DNA from: Polyangiaceae bacterium
GTDB lineage: Bacteria; Myxococcota_A; Polyangia; Polyangiales; Polyangiaceae
DNA length: 64,000 bases
Assembly: GCA_020846005.1 (NCBI GenBank)
Contig: JADLEQ010000001.1
Location: 1 to 64,000, forward strand
Direction: 5' to 3'
Every line of letters starts with the position of its first letter. Position 1 is the first letter of the stretch. The position numbers and the translations under genes were made by a program. Shown here piece after piece: positions 17,280 to 24,066 of the stretch. The notes under the pieces were generated by a model. The model made no database searches. It worked only from the letters and a program-made list of their open reading frames with translations, and was not told where the DNA came from.

Positions 17280-18047
17280 GTGCCTCGCCCGGCGCCCCGC
17301 GATCCGACCACGGCGCTCGTCGATCTCAACGTCGACCTCGGTGAGCTCCCGGGGGAGTCGGAGGAGCTCTACGCGCTCGCGACCGTGGTGAACGTCGCCT
17401 GCGGCGGGCACGCCGGCGACGAGGCGAGCCAGCGGCTCGCGCGGGATCGCGCGCTCGCGAACGGCGCCCGGATCGCCGCGCACCCGGGCTACGCGGACCG
17501 CGCGGGGTTCGGCCGGCACCCGCGCCACGCGCCGCCGGCGCGAGCCCGCGCGCTGGTCCGCGCGCAGTGCGTAGACCTCGCGAGGATCTGCGCGCTGCGC
17601 GGAGCGCGGCTCGCGGCGGTGAAGCCGCACGGCGCGCTCTACCACGACGCCACCCACGACGACGCGTACGCCGCGGCCGTGCTCGACGCCGTCGGCGACG
17701 CCCTCGGCGGCGGGGTCGCGGTGGTCGGGGCGCCCGGGGGCGCGCTGGAGCGCCTCGCCGCCCGCGCGGGGCGCGCCTTCGTCCCCGAGGGGTTCGCCGA
17801 TCGCGGGTACGACGAGCGGGGCGGCCTGCTCGCGCGCGGCGCACCCGGCGCGCTGCGGACGGATCCCGGGGACTGCGCTCGGCAGGCGCTCGCCCTCGCC
17901 GCGACCGGTCGCTACGGGACGCTGTGCGTGCACGGGGACGGCCCCACGGCCGTCGAGGTCGCGCGCGCCGTGCGAGCGGCGCTGGAGGGCGCCGGGCTCC
18001 TGCGCGTGCGCGATGGCGCCGCTTCGGACGACGGGGTTGGGGCGTGA
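17280..18047 (+). CDS. pxpA: 5-oxoprolinase subunit A (LamB/YcsF family)
   Basis: 255 residues. With PxpB and PxpC it cleaves 5-oxoproline (pyroglutamate) to glutamate using ATP. Family landmarks in order: DLNVDLGE at the N-terminus, VVNVACGGHAGD, IAAHPGYADRAGFGR, VKPHGALYHDA, FVPEGFADRGY and TLCVHGDGP. GTG start chosen because the family begins a few residues before DLN. The stop overlaps the start of the next gene (GTGA), so the complex subunits are translationally coupled. Confidence 0.93.
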   Translation: MPRPAPRDPTTALVDLNVDLGELPGESEELYALATVVNVACGGHAGDEASQRLARDRALANGARIAAHPGYADRAGFGRHPRHAPPARARALVRAQCVDLARICALRGARLAAVKPHGALYHDATHDDAYAAAVLDAVGDALGGGVAVVGAPGGALERLAARAGRAFVPEGFADRGYDERGGLLARGAPGALRTDPGDCARQALALAATGRYGTLCVHGDGPTAVEVARAVRAALEGAGLLRVRDGAASDDGVGA

Positions 18048-19627
18048 TCTCCCGCCGGGGGGAGGGTAGGGTCGGCCGGCTCGGCGCAGGGTGGCTCGCG
18101 GAGCCACCGGGCCTGCCGCCGCCCGGCGTGGAGCGGGTGCGCGCGCTCGCCGCGCTCGCCGCGAGGCTGCAGGGCGGCGCGACCGGCGCGACGATCGACG
18201 TGGTGATCGGGGGTCGCTCCGTCTGGGTCGAGGGCGCGGCAGAGGCGGCGATCGTGGCGGCGCTCGAGTCGGGCGCGCCGGCGGGGCCCTCCGCGCCCCC
18301 GCGCCACCACGAGCTCGAGGTCGTCTACGACGGCCCCGATCTCCAAGCTCTCGCGGAGCTCGCGGGCGCTCCGGCGGAGGAGATCGCGCGCCTGCACGCC
18401 GAGCCGACCTACGTCGCCTGGGTCGCCGGCTTCCTGCCCGGGTTCGCGTACCTCGCCGAGGTCGACCCGCGGATCGCGCGGCCTCGGCTGGCGACGCCGC
18501 GGCGTCGCGTCCCGGCGGGGAGCGTGGGCGTGGCCGGGCGCCTCACGGGTGTGTATCCGACCGCGTCCCCGGGGGGCTGGAACCTCGTCGGGCGGGCGCT
18601 CGACCCGGGGCTCTTCGCGGCCGACCGCGCCCCCCCGCGCCGCATCGCCGTGCTCGACACCGTGCGCTTCGTCCCCCGCCCAATGCCCCCACCGGGGCAG
18701 GGAGCGCCGGGCGGCGGGGACCGGCCGCGCCACGGCGAAGGCGCCGCGCACGAGGCGGCGGCGCTCGCGGTCGTGCGCGCCGGACCGCTCGTCACCGTGC
18801 AGGACCGCGGGCGCCCGGGCCGGCGCGGAGACGGCGTGCCCCTCGGGGGGGCGCTCGTGCCGGCGGGCCTCGCGCGCGCGAACGCCGCGGTCGACAACGA
18901 CCCGCGAGCTGCAGCGCTGGAGCTGTTCGACTCGGAGCTCGAGCTGGCCCTGCTCCGCGACGCGGTCGCGAGCGTCGAGGGTGAGCCCCCACGGCGCCTC
19001 CGCGCCGGGGAGCGCCTGCACGTCGGTCGCGCGCGCGGCGCGGTCCGCTACGTCGCGTTCGCGGGTGGCGTCTCGGTGCCCGTCGTGCTCGGCGCCCGCT
19101 CGACGTCGCCGGCGGTCGGGATCGGGGGCGTGGAGGGTCGCCCGCTCCGCGCGGGGGACCGGTTGGCGCTCGGCCACTCCGCGGCGGCGCTCGGCGGAGG
19201 CCCGCCCGCAGCGCCTCGCGCGTCGCGTGTGGTGGGCGACTACGGCGACCCCGCCGCGCCGGGCGAGCCCGAGGACCCGAGCTCCCCCCTCCGGCTCGCG
19301 CTCGAGCTCGGGCCCGCCGACGCGCGGCTCCCCCCGCGCGCCCTCGCCGCGTTGCTGGAGCACGAGTTCGCGCTCACGTCGGCGCGCGACCGGACGGGCT
19401 TCCGCCTGGCCGGGCCCGCCGTACCGAGAGAGGGTAGCGACCTCGCGCTGCCGGATCCGGTCGTCCCCGGCGCCGTGCAGCTCCCCGGCGATGGCCAGCC
19501 GATCGTGCTCGGCCCCGACTCTGCGGTGACCGGCGGCTACCCCGTCGCCGGCGTGCTCACCGCCCCGGCCCTCGCAGCCCTGGCCCTCGCGCGCCCCGGG
19601 CGCCGGCTGCGCTTCATGGCCCGATGA
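18044..19627 (+). CDS. pxpB/pxpC: Fused 5-oxoprolinase subunits B and C (KipI-KipA)
   Basis: 527 residues. Residues ~1-215 are PxpB/KipI: YVAWVAGFLPGFAYL and VPAGSVGVAGRLTGVYPTAS are diagnostic. A Gly/Arg-rich linker (~215-238) joins it to PxpC/KipA (~240-527), with VVRAGPLVTVQDRGRPG, LARANAAVDNDPRAAALE and the C-terminal GYPVAGVLTAPALAALA block. The two are separate genes in E. coli and B. subtilis; fusions occur elsewhere. With PxpA it makes a complete enzyme. GTG start overlaps the pxpA stop by 4 bp. A strong hairpin follows the stop. Confidence 0.9.
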   Translation: MISRRGEGRVGRLGAGWLAEPPGLPPPGVERVRALAALAARLQGGATGATIDVVIGGRSVWVEGAAEAAIVAALESGAPAGPSAPPRHHELEVVYDGPDLQALAELAGAPAEEIARLHAEPTYVAWVAGFLPGFAYLAEVDPRIARPRLATPRRRVPAGSVGVAGRLTGVYPTASPGGWNLVGRALDPGLFAADRAPPRRIAVLDTVRFVPRPMPPPGQGAPGGGDRPRHGEGAAHEAAALAVVRAGPLVTVQDRGRPGRRGDGVPLGGALVPAGLARANAAVDNDPRAAALELFDSELELALLRDAVASVEGEPPRRLRAGERLHVGRARGAVRYVAFAGGVSVPVVLGARSTSPAVGIGGVEGRPLRAGDRLALGHSAAALGGGPPAAPRASRVVGDYGDPAAPGEPEDPSSPLRLALELGPADARLPPRALAALLEHEFALTSARDRTGFRLAGPAVPREGSDLALPDPVVPGAVQLPGDGQPIVLGPDSAVTGGYPVAGVLTAPALAALALARPGRRLRFMAR

Positions 19628-19631
19628 GGCG

Positions 19632-19648
19632 GGCCCCCCGCGGGGGCC
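19632..19648 (+). terminator. Hairpin terminating the pxp operon
   Basis: GGCCCCC-CGC-GGGGGCC, a perfect 7-bp GC stem 4 bases after the pxpBC stop. No T-tract. Confidence 0.5.
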
Positions 19649-19738
19649 GCGGAGCCAGCCGCCCCGGAGATCGACGCAGCGGCGTGGGCGACCCGCGGGA
19701 GCGCGGCGTCCCCGGACGGGTGGCGGCACGCGCGGGTC

Positions 19739-20380
19739 GGCCGGCGCCCGCGCTGGCCCGCATCGCCGCCCGTGCTAGCCCGCTCGGCGCGCGACCCGCC
19801 ATGACCCCCACCGAGAAGAAGGCCCTCCTCGCCACCCTGCGCGCCCGCTTCGATGCCTACCCCGGGCGGCATGAGGGGGTCGCGTGGTCGGAGGTGGAGC
19901 GGCGCGTGGCGGCGCGCTCGCGGGCGCTCGCGGCGCTCGCGGCGATGGAAGCGACCGGCGGCGAGCCCGACGTGATCGGGCGGGACGCAGGGACCGGCGC
20001 GATCGTGTTCTGCGACTGCTCCGCGGAGAGCCCGGCCGGCCGCCGGAGCCTCTGCTACGACGCCGAGGCGCTCGCCGCGCGCAAGGAGCACCGACCGAAG
20101 CACAGCGCGGTCGCGCGGGCGGCCGAGCTCGGCGTCGAGCTGCTCACCGAGGAGGCGTACCGCGAGCTCCAGCGGCTGGGTGAGTTCGACCGCAAGACCT
20201 CGAGCTGGGTCCACACCCCCGCGGACGTGCGCGCGCTCGGGGGAGCGCTGTTCTGCGACCGCCGCTTCGGTCGCGTGTTCGTGTACCACAACGGCGCGGA
20301 GTCCTACTACGCGGCGCGCGGGTTCCGCGGCGCGCTGCGGGTGTGAGGCGGCGTGGGAGCGCGGTGGGGTGGCGCGTCGC
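19739..20380 (+). repeat. Segmental duplication, full-length copy (DUF4256 locus)
   Basis: This 642-bp segment recurs at 23042-23255 with 428 bp deleted inside and only three base differences over the 214 shared positions. It covers the whole DUF4256 gene plus its upstream and downstream flanks. Confidence 0.9.
19801..20346 (+). CDS. DUF4256 family protein
   Basis: 181 residues, close to the family norm. MTPTEKKALLATLRARFDAY, HEGVAWSEVERR, IVFCDCSAESPAGRRSLCYD and LFCDRRFGRVFVYHNGAESY match the DUF4256 pattern. The paired Cys in FCDCS and CYD could bind metal, but function is unknown. Cytoplasmic. ATG start; TGCTAGCCC lies upstream as an extended -10-like element. A truncated second copy with a destroyed start lies 3.3 kb downstream (23042-23255). 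Confidence 0.85.
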   Translation: MTPTEKKALLATLRARFDAYPGRHEGVAWSEVERRVAARSRALAALAAMEATGGEPDVIGRDAGTGAIVFCDCSAESPAGRRSLCYDAEALAARKEHRPKHSAVARAAELGVELLTEEAYRELQRLGEFDRKTSSWVHTPADVRALGGALFCDRRFGRVFVYHNGAESYYAARGFRGALRV

Positions 20381-20504
20381 ACGTCGCCAGCCGCTCCGGG
20401 GTCGGCGTCCCGCCACAAAGACAACCCCTCGCAATCACGAGCGAAACTCACGACGTACCCCGAGGGCTCGCCACAGCCCGTGCCCGGGGGTATGGTGTCT
20501 CAGG

Positions 20505-20605
20505 AAGGAGGCAAACCATGAAGCGAGTGCAACGCGACGCGATCGTGCGGGAGAGGGGAGGGGGGTGGGGTAGTAGTTCGCCTGCCGATCCTCCTGCTGC
20601 TCGCG
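20505..20605 (+). other. Ribosome site and N-terminal signal-peptide segment out of frame with the downstream gene
   Basis: AAGGAGG at 20505-20511 with ATG at 20518 is one of the best translation starts in the window and begins MKRVQRDAIVRE. That frame runs out of hydrophobic sequence and stops at 20640, whereas the next frame carries the hydrophobic core RLPILLLLAMGAGGC of a lipoprotein signal. A one-base change in the G-rich stretch 20551-20570 (it contains a six-G run at 20560-20565) would join them. Either a true frameshift, a phase-variable tract or a base-call error. Confidence 0.6.
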
Positions 20606-22138
20606 ATGGGAGCAGGCGGTTGTCCGGTGGACCCCGATGACCTCCCGCCCGTAGCTGGCGGCCCCGACCAGCCCCCCACGTCCGAGTTCGAGCAGGCGGA
20701 GGCCGTCGCGACGTGGGCGTTCGGCGAGGAAGGCGCCGTCATCAGCGTGGCGTACAACGACCGCACTCAGGTCCTGCTCGATCCGAAGATCGTCTATCCG
20801 GACGGCCCCAACGGCCAGGAGCGGATCGTGAAGCGGGGAGCGTCCCTCATGGGCTGGTCCTACAGCACGGACGACGGCGCCTCGTTCATCTACGGAGGCC
20901 GCGTCACGCCTCCGCCCGGGTGGGCGGTCATCTGGGGCGACCCGGCGCTGGCGACGCTCCAGTACTCGCCGAGCACGGTGTATCTGGCGAACCTCGCCGG
21001 ATCGGACACCGCCTTCCCCGCGAGCGGCGAGGTGGTGAACGAAGCGCCGAGCCTGGACGGATTCTGCATCGCCCGCTCTACGACCGCGGGGGCCTCCTTC
21101 GCGAGCGTCCACTGCTTCAAGAAGGGGATCTGCTCGAACACCGGGAAGAGCTGTCGCGGCCGGCTGAACGACTGCCTCGTCCCCGGGCCGGTCCCTGAGC
21201 TCGGTGAGTGTGAGGGGATCTTCTACGATGGCACGGCGCTCGCTGCCCACGGTGACGACCTGTACTTCGCGGCGGCGGCGGTGTGGTCTCACGAAATCCA
21301 CGTCTGGCGAGCGCGTGAAGGTCGCCTGGAGGACCTCGAGCTCCTCGCGGACTACTCGCCCTTCGATCGCGAGGGGATGACGTTGCACCCGCGCTTTCGG
21401 GTCGCGCGAGGGAAGCTGTACGTCCTCGCCATGAGAGATGGGTACTACCTGCTGGCCAGTCACTGCCAGCTGGCGGACGGCTGCGCGACTTGGAGCCCAC
21501 CGCTGCGGGTAAGCGCCGAGCTCGCCTCCCGGCCCCCCATCTGGCTCGAGGACGATCGCCGGATCCGAACGGCGAACCAGTTCTCGTTCGACGTCGGGCC
21601 GACCGAGGCAGGCTCCGATGAGCTGAGGATCGTCTACACGCGACTCACCGCGGGCGGGCGCTACTACCTCGAGAGCGCGAGGTGCGATCCGGATCTGCCA
21701 GAGAGCCAAGTGCAGCCGGGCTTCGCTGTCTGCAGCAACCAGAACACCTTCGGCGGCGAGGACCACGCCCACGGAGCGGATGAGTACAACCCGAACCTGA
21801 AGGTCGCGAGCCCTGGCGTGTGGCGGCTCACCTACCTGAGCCGGGCGCTGGGCACGTCGCAGATCGAGGTCAAGCGGGCGAATCTCGTTACTCTGGGCAT
21901 CCCACCGGTGGACCTCCTTCCAGCGTTCCAGCTGGCGCCCCCGCAGGTCCCCTGCACCTATCCGATGCCGAACGGCCACTACTGGGGCGACTACAACGAC
22001 CTCATCCAGATCGCGCCCGGCCCGGCGGGGCCGCGCTTCCTCGCGCCGTTCACCATCAACTTCGACGACGGTGGCGCTTGTGAGTTCGCCGGCCGTTGGA
22101 CGGCCGACATGCACGTCGGCGCGGCGGTGTTCCAATGA
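20606..22138 (+). CDS. BNR/sialidase-like beta-propeller lipoprotein (start frameshifted)
   Basis: 510 residues from ATG 20606, but the true N-terminus is probably ATG 20518, reached by a frameshift; from 20606 only the end of the signal peptide (MGAGGC lipobox) is present. The mature part has BNR-like strands (MGWSYSTDDGASFIYGG; ARSTTAGASFASVHC), paired Cys, and ends with HYWGDYNDLIQIA, a motif common in exo-sialidase-fold surface proteins. No catalytic Arg triad could be assigned, so a binding role is as likely as glycosidase. Base composition is visibly less GC-rich than the neighbours, which suggests acquisition. The stop overlaps the next ATG (ATGA). Confidence 0.75.
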   Translation: MGAGGCPVDPDDLPPVAGGPDQPPTSEFEQAEAVATWAFGEEGAVISVAYNDRTQVLLDPKIVYPDGPNGQERIVKRGASLMGWSYSTDDGASFIYGGRVTPPPGWAVIWGDPALATLQYSPSTVYLANLAGSDTAFPASGEVVNEAPSLDGFCIARSTTAGASFASVHCFKKGICSNTGKSCRGRLNDCLVPGPVPELGECEGIFYDGTALAAHGDDLYFAAAAVWSHEIHVWRAREGRLEDLELLADYSPFDREGMTLHPRFRVARGKLYVLAMRDGYYLLASHCQLADGCATWSPPLRVSAELASRPPIWLEDDRRIRTANQFSFDVGPTEAGSDELRIVYTRLTAGGRYYLESARCDPDLPESQVQPGFAVCSNQNTFGGEDHAHGADEYNPNLKVASPGVWRLTYLSRALGTSQIEVKRANLVTLGIPPVDLLPAFQLAPPQVPCTYPMPNGHYWGDYNDLIQIAPGPAGPRFLAPFTINFDDGGACEFAGRWTADMHVGAAVFQ

Positions 22139-22563
22139 GGCGCCTCGTGTTCACGCTCGGCGTCGGACTCGCCGCGTGCGGCGGCGACGAGCGCGCGGGC
22201 GGCCCGGGCCGAGTGGGATCCGGCGACGCCGCCGCCGCCGGAGCGTCCGGCGCCGCGGGGCAGCTCGACTCCGGCGCGTCGGGCGGCGGCGGAGGAGCGG
22301 GGGCGGCGCCCGGCTCGGACGCCCGAGCCGAGGGGAGCGCCGCCGGAGGAGCTCCCCCGGACGCGCCCGCGCCAGATGACGCCACGCGTTCGGACGCCGA
22401 CACGTGCAGCTCGCCGGTGGGCGGGCACTTCAACTGCTGTGAGGGCGTCGGGTGCCGCGGCTACTGCGTCTCCGTGGGGTGCGCGTGCGGGTCGGTGGTC
22501 GGCGGCTGTCCCCGGCCGCTGATCTGCTGCAACGGCTACTGCCGCGAGGAGGGCGGGTGTTGA
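22135..22563 (+). CDS. Small Cys-rich lipoprotein, paralog A
   Basis: 142 residues. Lipobox GVGLAAC, a Gly/Ala/Asp-rich linker (~20-85), and a C-terminal Cys knot-like domain: NCCEGVGCRGYC, GCACGSVVGGCPRPLICCNGYC. About 12 Cys in ~55 residues. Co-translated with the preceding propeller gene (ATGA overlap) and followed at once by a paralog sharing the same Cys pattern. Function unknown; small disulfide-rich surface lipoprotein. Confidence 0.75.
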   Translation: MRRLVFTLGVGLAACGGDERAGGPGRVGSGDAAAAGASGAAGQLDSGASGGGGGAGAAPGSDARAEGSAAGGAPPDAPAPDDATRSDADTCSSPVGGHFNCCEGVGCRGYCVSVGCACGSVVGGCPRPLICCNGYCREEGGC

Positions 22564-23021
22564 CCGGCGCCGCCGGCAGCCGCGGGTCGCTCCTGGTCGC
22601 GGCGGCGGCGCTCCTCCTCGCCTGTGAGGGCCAGACCGACGACCGCAGCGCCGGCGTTGGGTCGGGCGGCGGAGGAGCCTCGCCTGCGGACGCGGGGAGC
22701 GACGCCAGCGCCGGCCGCGACGCCGGCGGCCGCGACGCCGGCGTGGACGAGAGGTTCCCCGGCATCGTGGACGACGCGCACAGCGAGGGCGCCACGTACG
22801 AAGGCCCAGAGTACGACGGCGATCCTTCCTGCGCGCCGGACGCGATGCCCTACGAACACGTCAGCTGCTGCGAGGGCGTGCCGTGCCTTGGCGCGTGCGA
22901 GCTGCACGGCGGCTCGTGGCAGTGCAGGTGCCGTGGCGTGAGGGGCGGCTGTGGGCCGTACGGGCTGGTCTGCTGCGGCGGAGGCTGTACGACGGACTGC
23001 TTCGACGGCCCAGTGCCGTAG
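22557..23021 (+). CDS. Small Cys-rich lipoprotein, paralog B
   Basis: 154 residues from GTG (a TTG follows as second choice). Signal AAAALLLAC, an Asp/Gly/Ala linker, then SCCEGVPCLGAC, CRCRGVRGGCGPYGLVCCGGGC, matching paralog A block for block with a longer middle loop. Overlaps the upstream stop by 7 bp. The three genes 20518-23021 form one overlapping unit bracketed by the DUF4256 duplication. Function unknown. Confidence 0.75.
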   Translation: MLTGAAGSRGSLLVAAAALLLACEGQTDDRSAGVGSGGGGASPADAGSDASAGRDAGGRDAGVDERFPGIVDDAHSEGATYEGPEYDGDPSCAPDAMPYEHVSCCEGVPCLGACELHGGSWQCRCRGVRGGCGPYGLVCCGGGCTTDCFDGPVP

Positions 23022-23041
23022 CGTGATCCCTCGTCCGTGGT

Positions 23042-23255
23042 GGCCGGCGCCCGCGCTGGCCCGCATCGCCGCCCGTGCTAGCCCGCTCGGCGCGCGACCC
23101 GCCAGGACGCCCACCGAGAAGAAGGCCCTCCTCGCCAGCCTGCGCGCCCGCTTCGATGCCTACCCCGGGCGGCATGAGGGGGTCGCGTGGTCGGAGGTGG
23201 AGCGGCGCGCTGCGGGTGTGAGGCGGCGTGGGAGCGCGGTGGGGTGGCGCGTCGC
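23042..23255 (+). pseudogene. Truncated duplicate of the DUF4256 gene
   Basis: Matches 19739-19906 plus 20329-20380. The ATG has become AGG (23104-23106), and 428 bp are missing between two copies of GGCGCG (19901-19906 and 20329-20334 in the intact copy), which leaves one GGCGCG at 23204-23209 and a frameshift. Only three mismatches elsewhere, so the duplication is recent. Not translatable as DUF4256. Confidence 0.9.
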
Positions 23256-23310
23256 CCCGCGTGAACTCCGGCGCCGCCCGCGGGCGCCCCCACGCGCCTT
23301 GAACTGCGGC

Positions 23311-23326
23311 GCCTCCCGTAGGAGGC
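23311..23326 (+). promoter_or_regulatory. Hairpin that would mask the Shine-Dalgarno of the next gene
   Basis: GCCTCC-CGTA-GGAGGC, a perfect 6-bp stem whose right arm is the AGGAGG ribosome site placed 8 bases before GTG 23334. If folded in the mRNA it would hide the ribosome site. Confidence 0.45.
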
Positions 23327-23333
23327 TCGGCTC

Positions 23334-23747
23334 GTGGCTCAGGGGTCGCAGTTCATTCCGCCGGGGCACCAGGCGTGTGCGAAGTGTGGGCGCGGGATCG
23401 ATCCGGCGCGGGCGCTGTACTCCAACGAGGGCGACCTCGTGTGCGACGGTTGCTTCAGCACGGCGGACATCGCCGCTCGCCTCGATCGCGCCGCGCGCGG
23501 CCTGGCCTACAGCACGGTGGCGGCCGCCGTCTTCAGCTGGATCTGCAACCCGTTCTTCATCGTCTCGGGGATCGCGATCGTGAACAGCGTCGCGGCGCTG
23601 CGTTACCTCGTCCGGGCCGACGTGAAGCAGGCCCTGGGGTCGAGCCACTCGACGCTGTTCGTGCTGGCGATCCTCGGGCTCGCGATCGCGGGCGCGAGGC
23701 TCCTCCTCGAGCTCGCGGCCATCGGCCTGATGATGGCCGCGGGGTGA
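23334..23747 (+). CDS. Zinc-ribbon protein with C-terminal TM helices
   Basis: 137 residues. CAKCGRGIDP and CDGCFS form a four-Cys zinc-ribbon-like or LIM-like module at ~15-42. A helical linker and two to three TM helices follow (~55-85 and ~105-135). GTG start with AGGAGG 8 bases upstream. Such short zinc-ribbon/membrane proteins are common in myxobacteria and of unknown role; the CxxC pairs may sense metal or redox state, or simply hold the fold. No operon partner. Confidence 0.7.
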   Translation: MAQGSQFIPPGHQACAKCGRGIDPARALYSNEGDLVCDGCFSTADIAARLDRAARGLAYSTVAAAVFSWICNPFFIVSGIAIVNSVAALRYLVRADVKQALGSSHSTLFVLAILGLAIAGARLLLELAAIGLMMAAG

Positions 23748-24066
23748 GGGGTCTCGAGCTCGTGACGCGCACGCCGCGCGCTGCGAGCCGATCGCGCCGG
23801 AGCCGTTCGAGCCGGCGCGCCGTGCGCGGTGCGCGCGTCGGGTGACGCTCCCTCGATGGGCTCTGCATCGGCGCCCACCTCCACGGGGCGGCGCATGAGG
23901 CGGCGTCGGTCGGCGCGATCGTCGAGGCCCGCCGAGCGCCCCTGGGAGATCTCCCCACCCTCGGCGTGAGCCCGCCGGGTCGAACGCGGCGCCTGAGCGA
24001 CGCCACGTCCGACGCCGGCTGCGTCCGCGTCGGCGCGGCCGGGGCGCCTGGGCGCGCCCGCCGCCG
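23748..24066. other. 319-bp intergenic region with one hairpin
   Basis: Between convergent genes. The only structure seen is CGCGCCGG (23793-23800) and CCGGCGCG (23812-23819), a perfect 8-bp stem with an 11-base loop that may terminate the zinc-ribbon gene. A 37-codon ATG frame at 23857 looks like chance coding. Nothing else recognised. Confidence 0.45.

Noticed and set aside
16176-18107. Long open frames antisense to the GT-C-like and pxpA genes
   Set aside because: High GC keeps shadow frames open. Their translations are Arg/Ala/Gly-rich without family signatures, while the opposite strand carries clear protein families. The same applies to long antisense frames across 23603-25537, 27474-31406 and 48620-50731.
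20518-20640. Separate small gene from the strong ATG at 20518
   Set aside because: The 40-codon product loses sense after MKRVQRDAIVRE, and the expected signal peptide continues in the next frame; a frameshift explains it better.
23857-23970. 37-codon frame starting MGSASAPTSTGRR
   Set aside because: No ribosome site, Arg-rich composition typical of chance frames, and no recognisable features.
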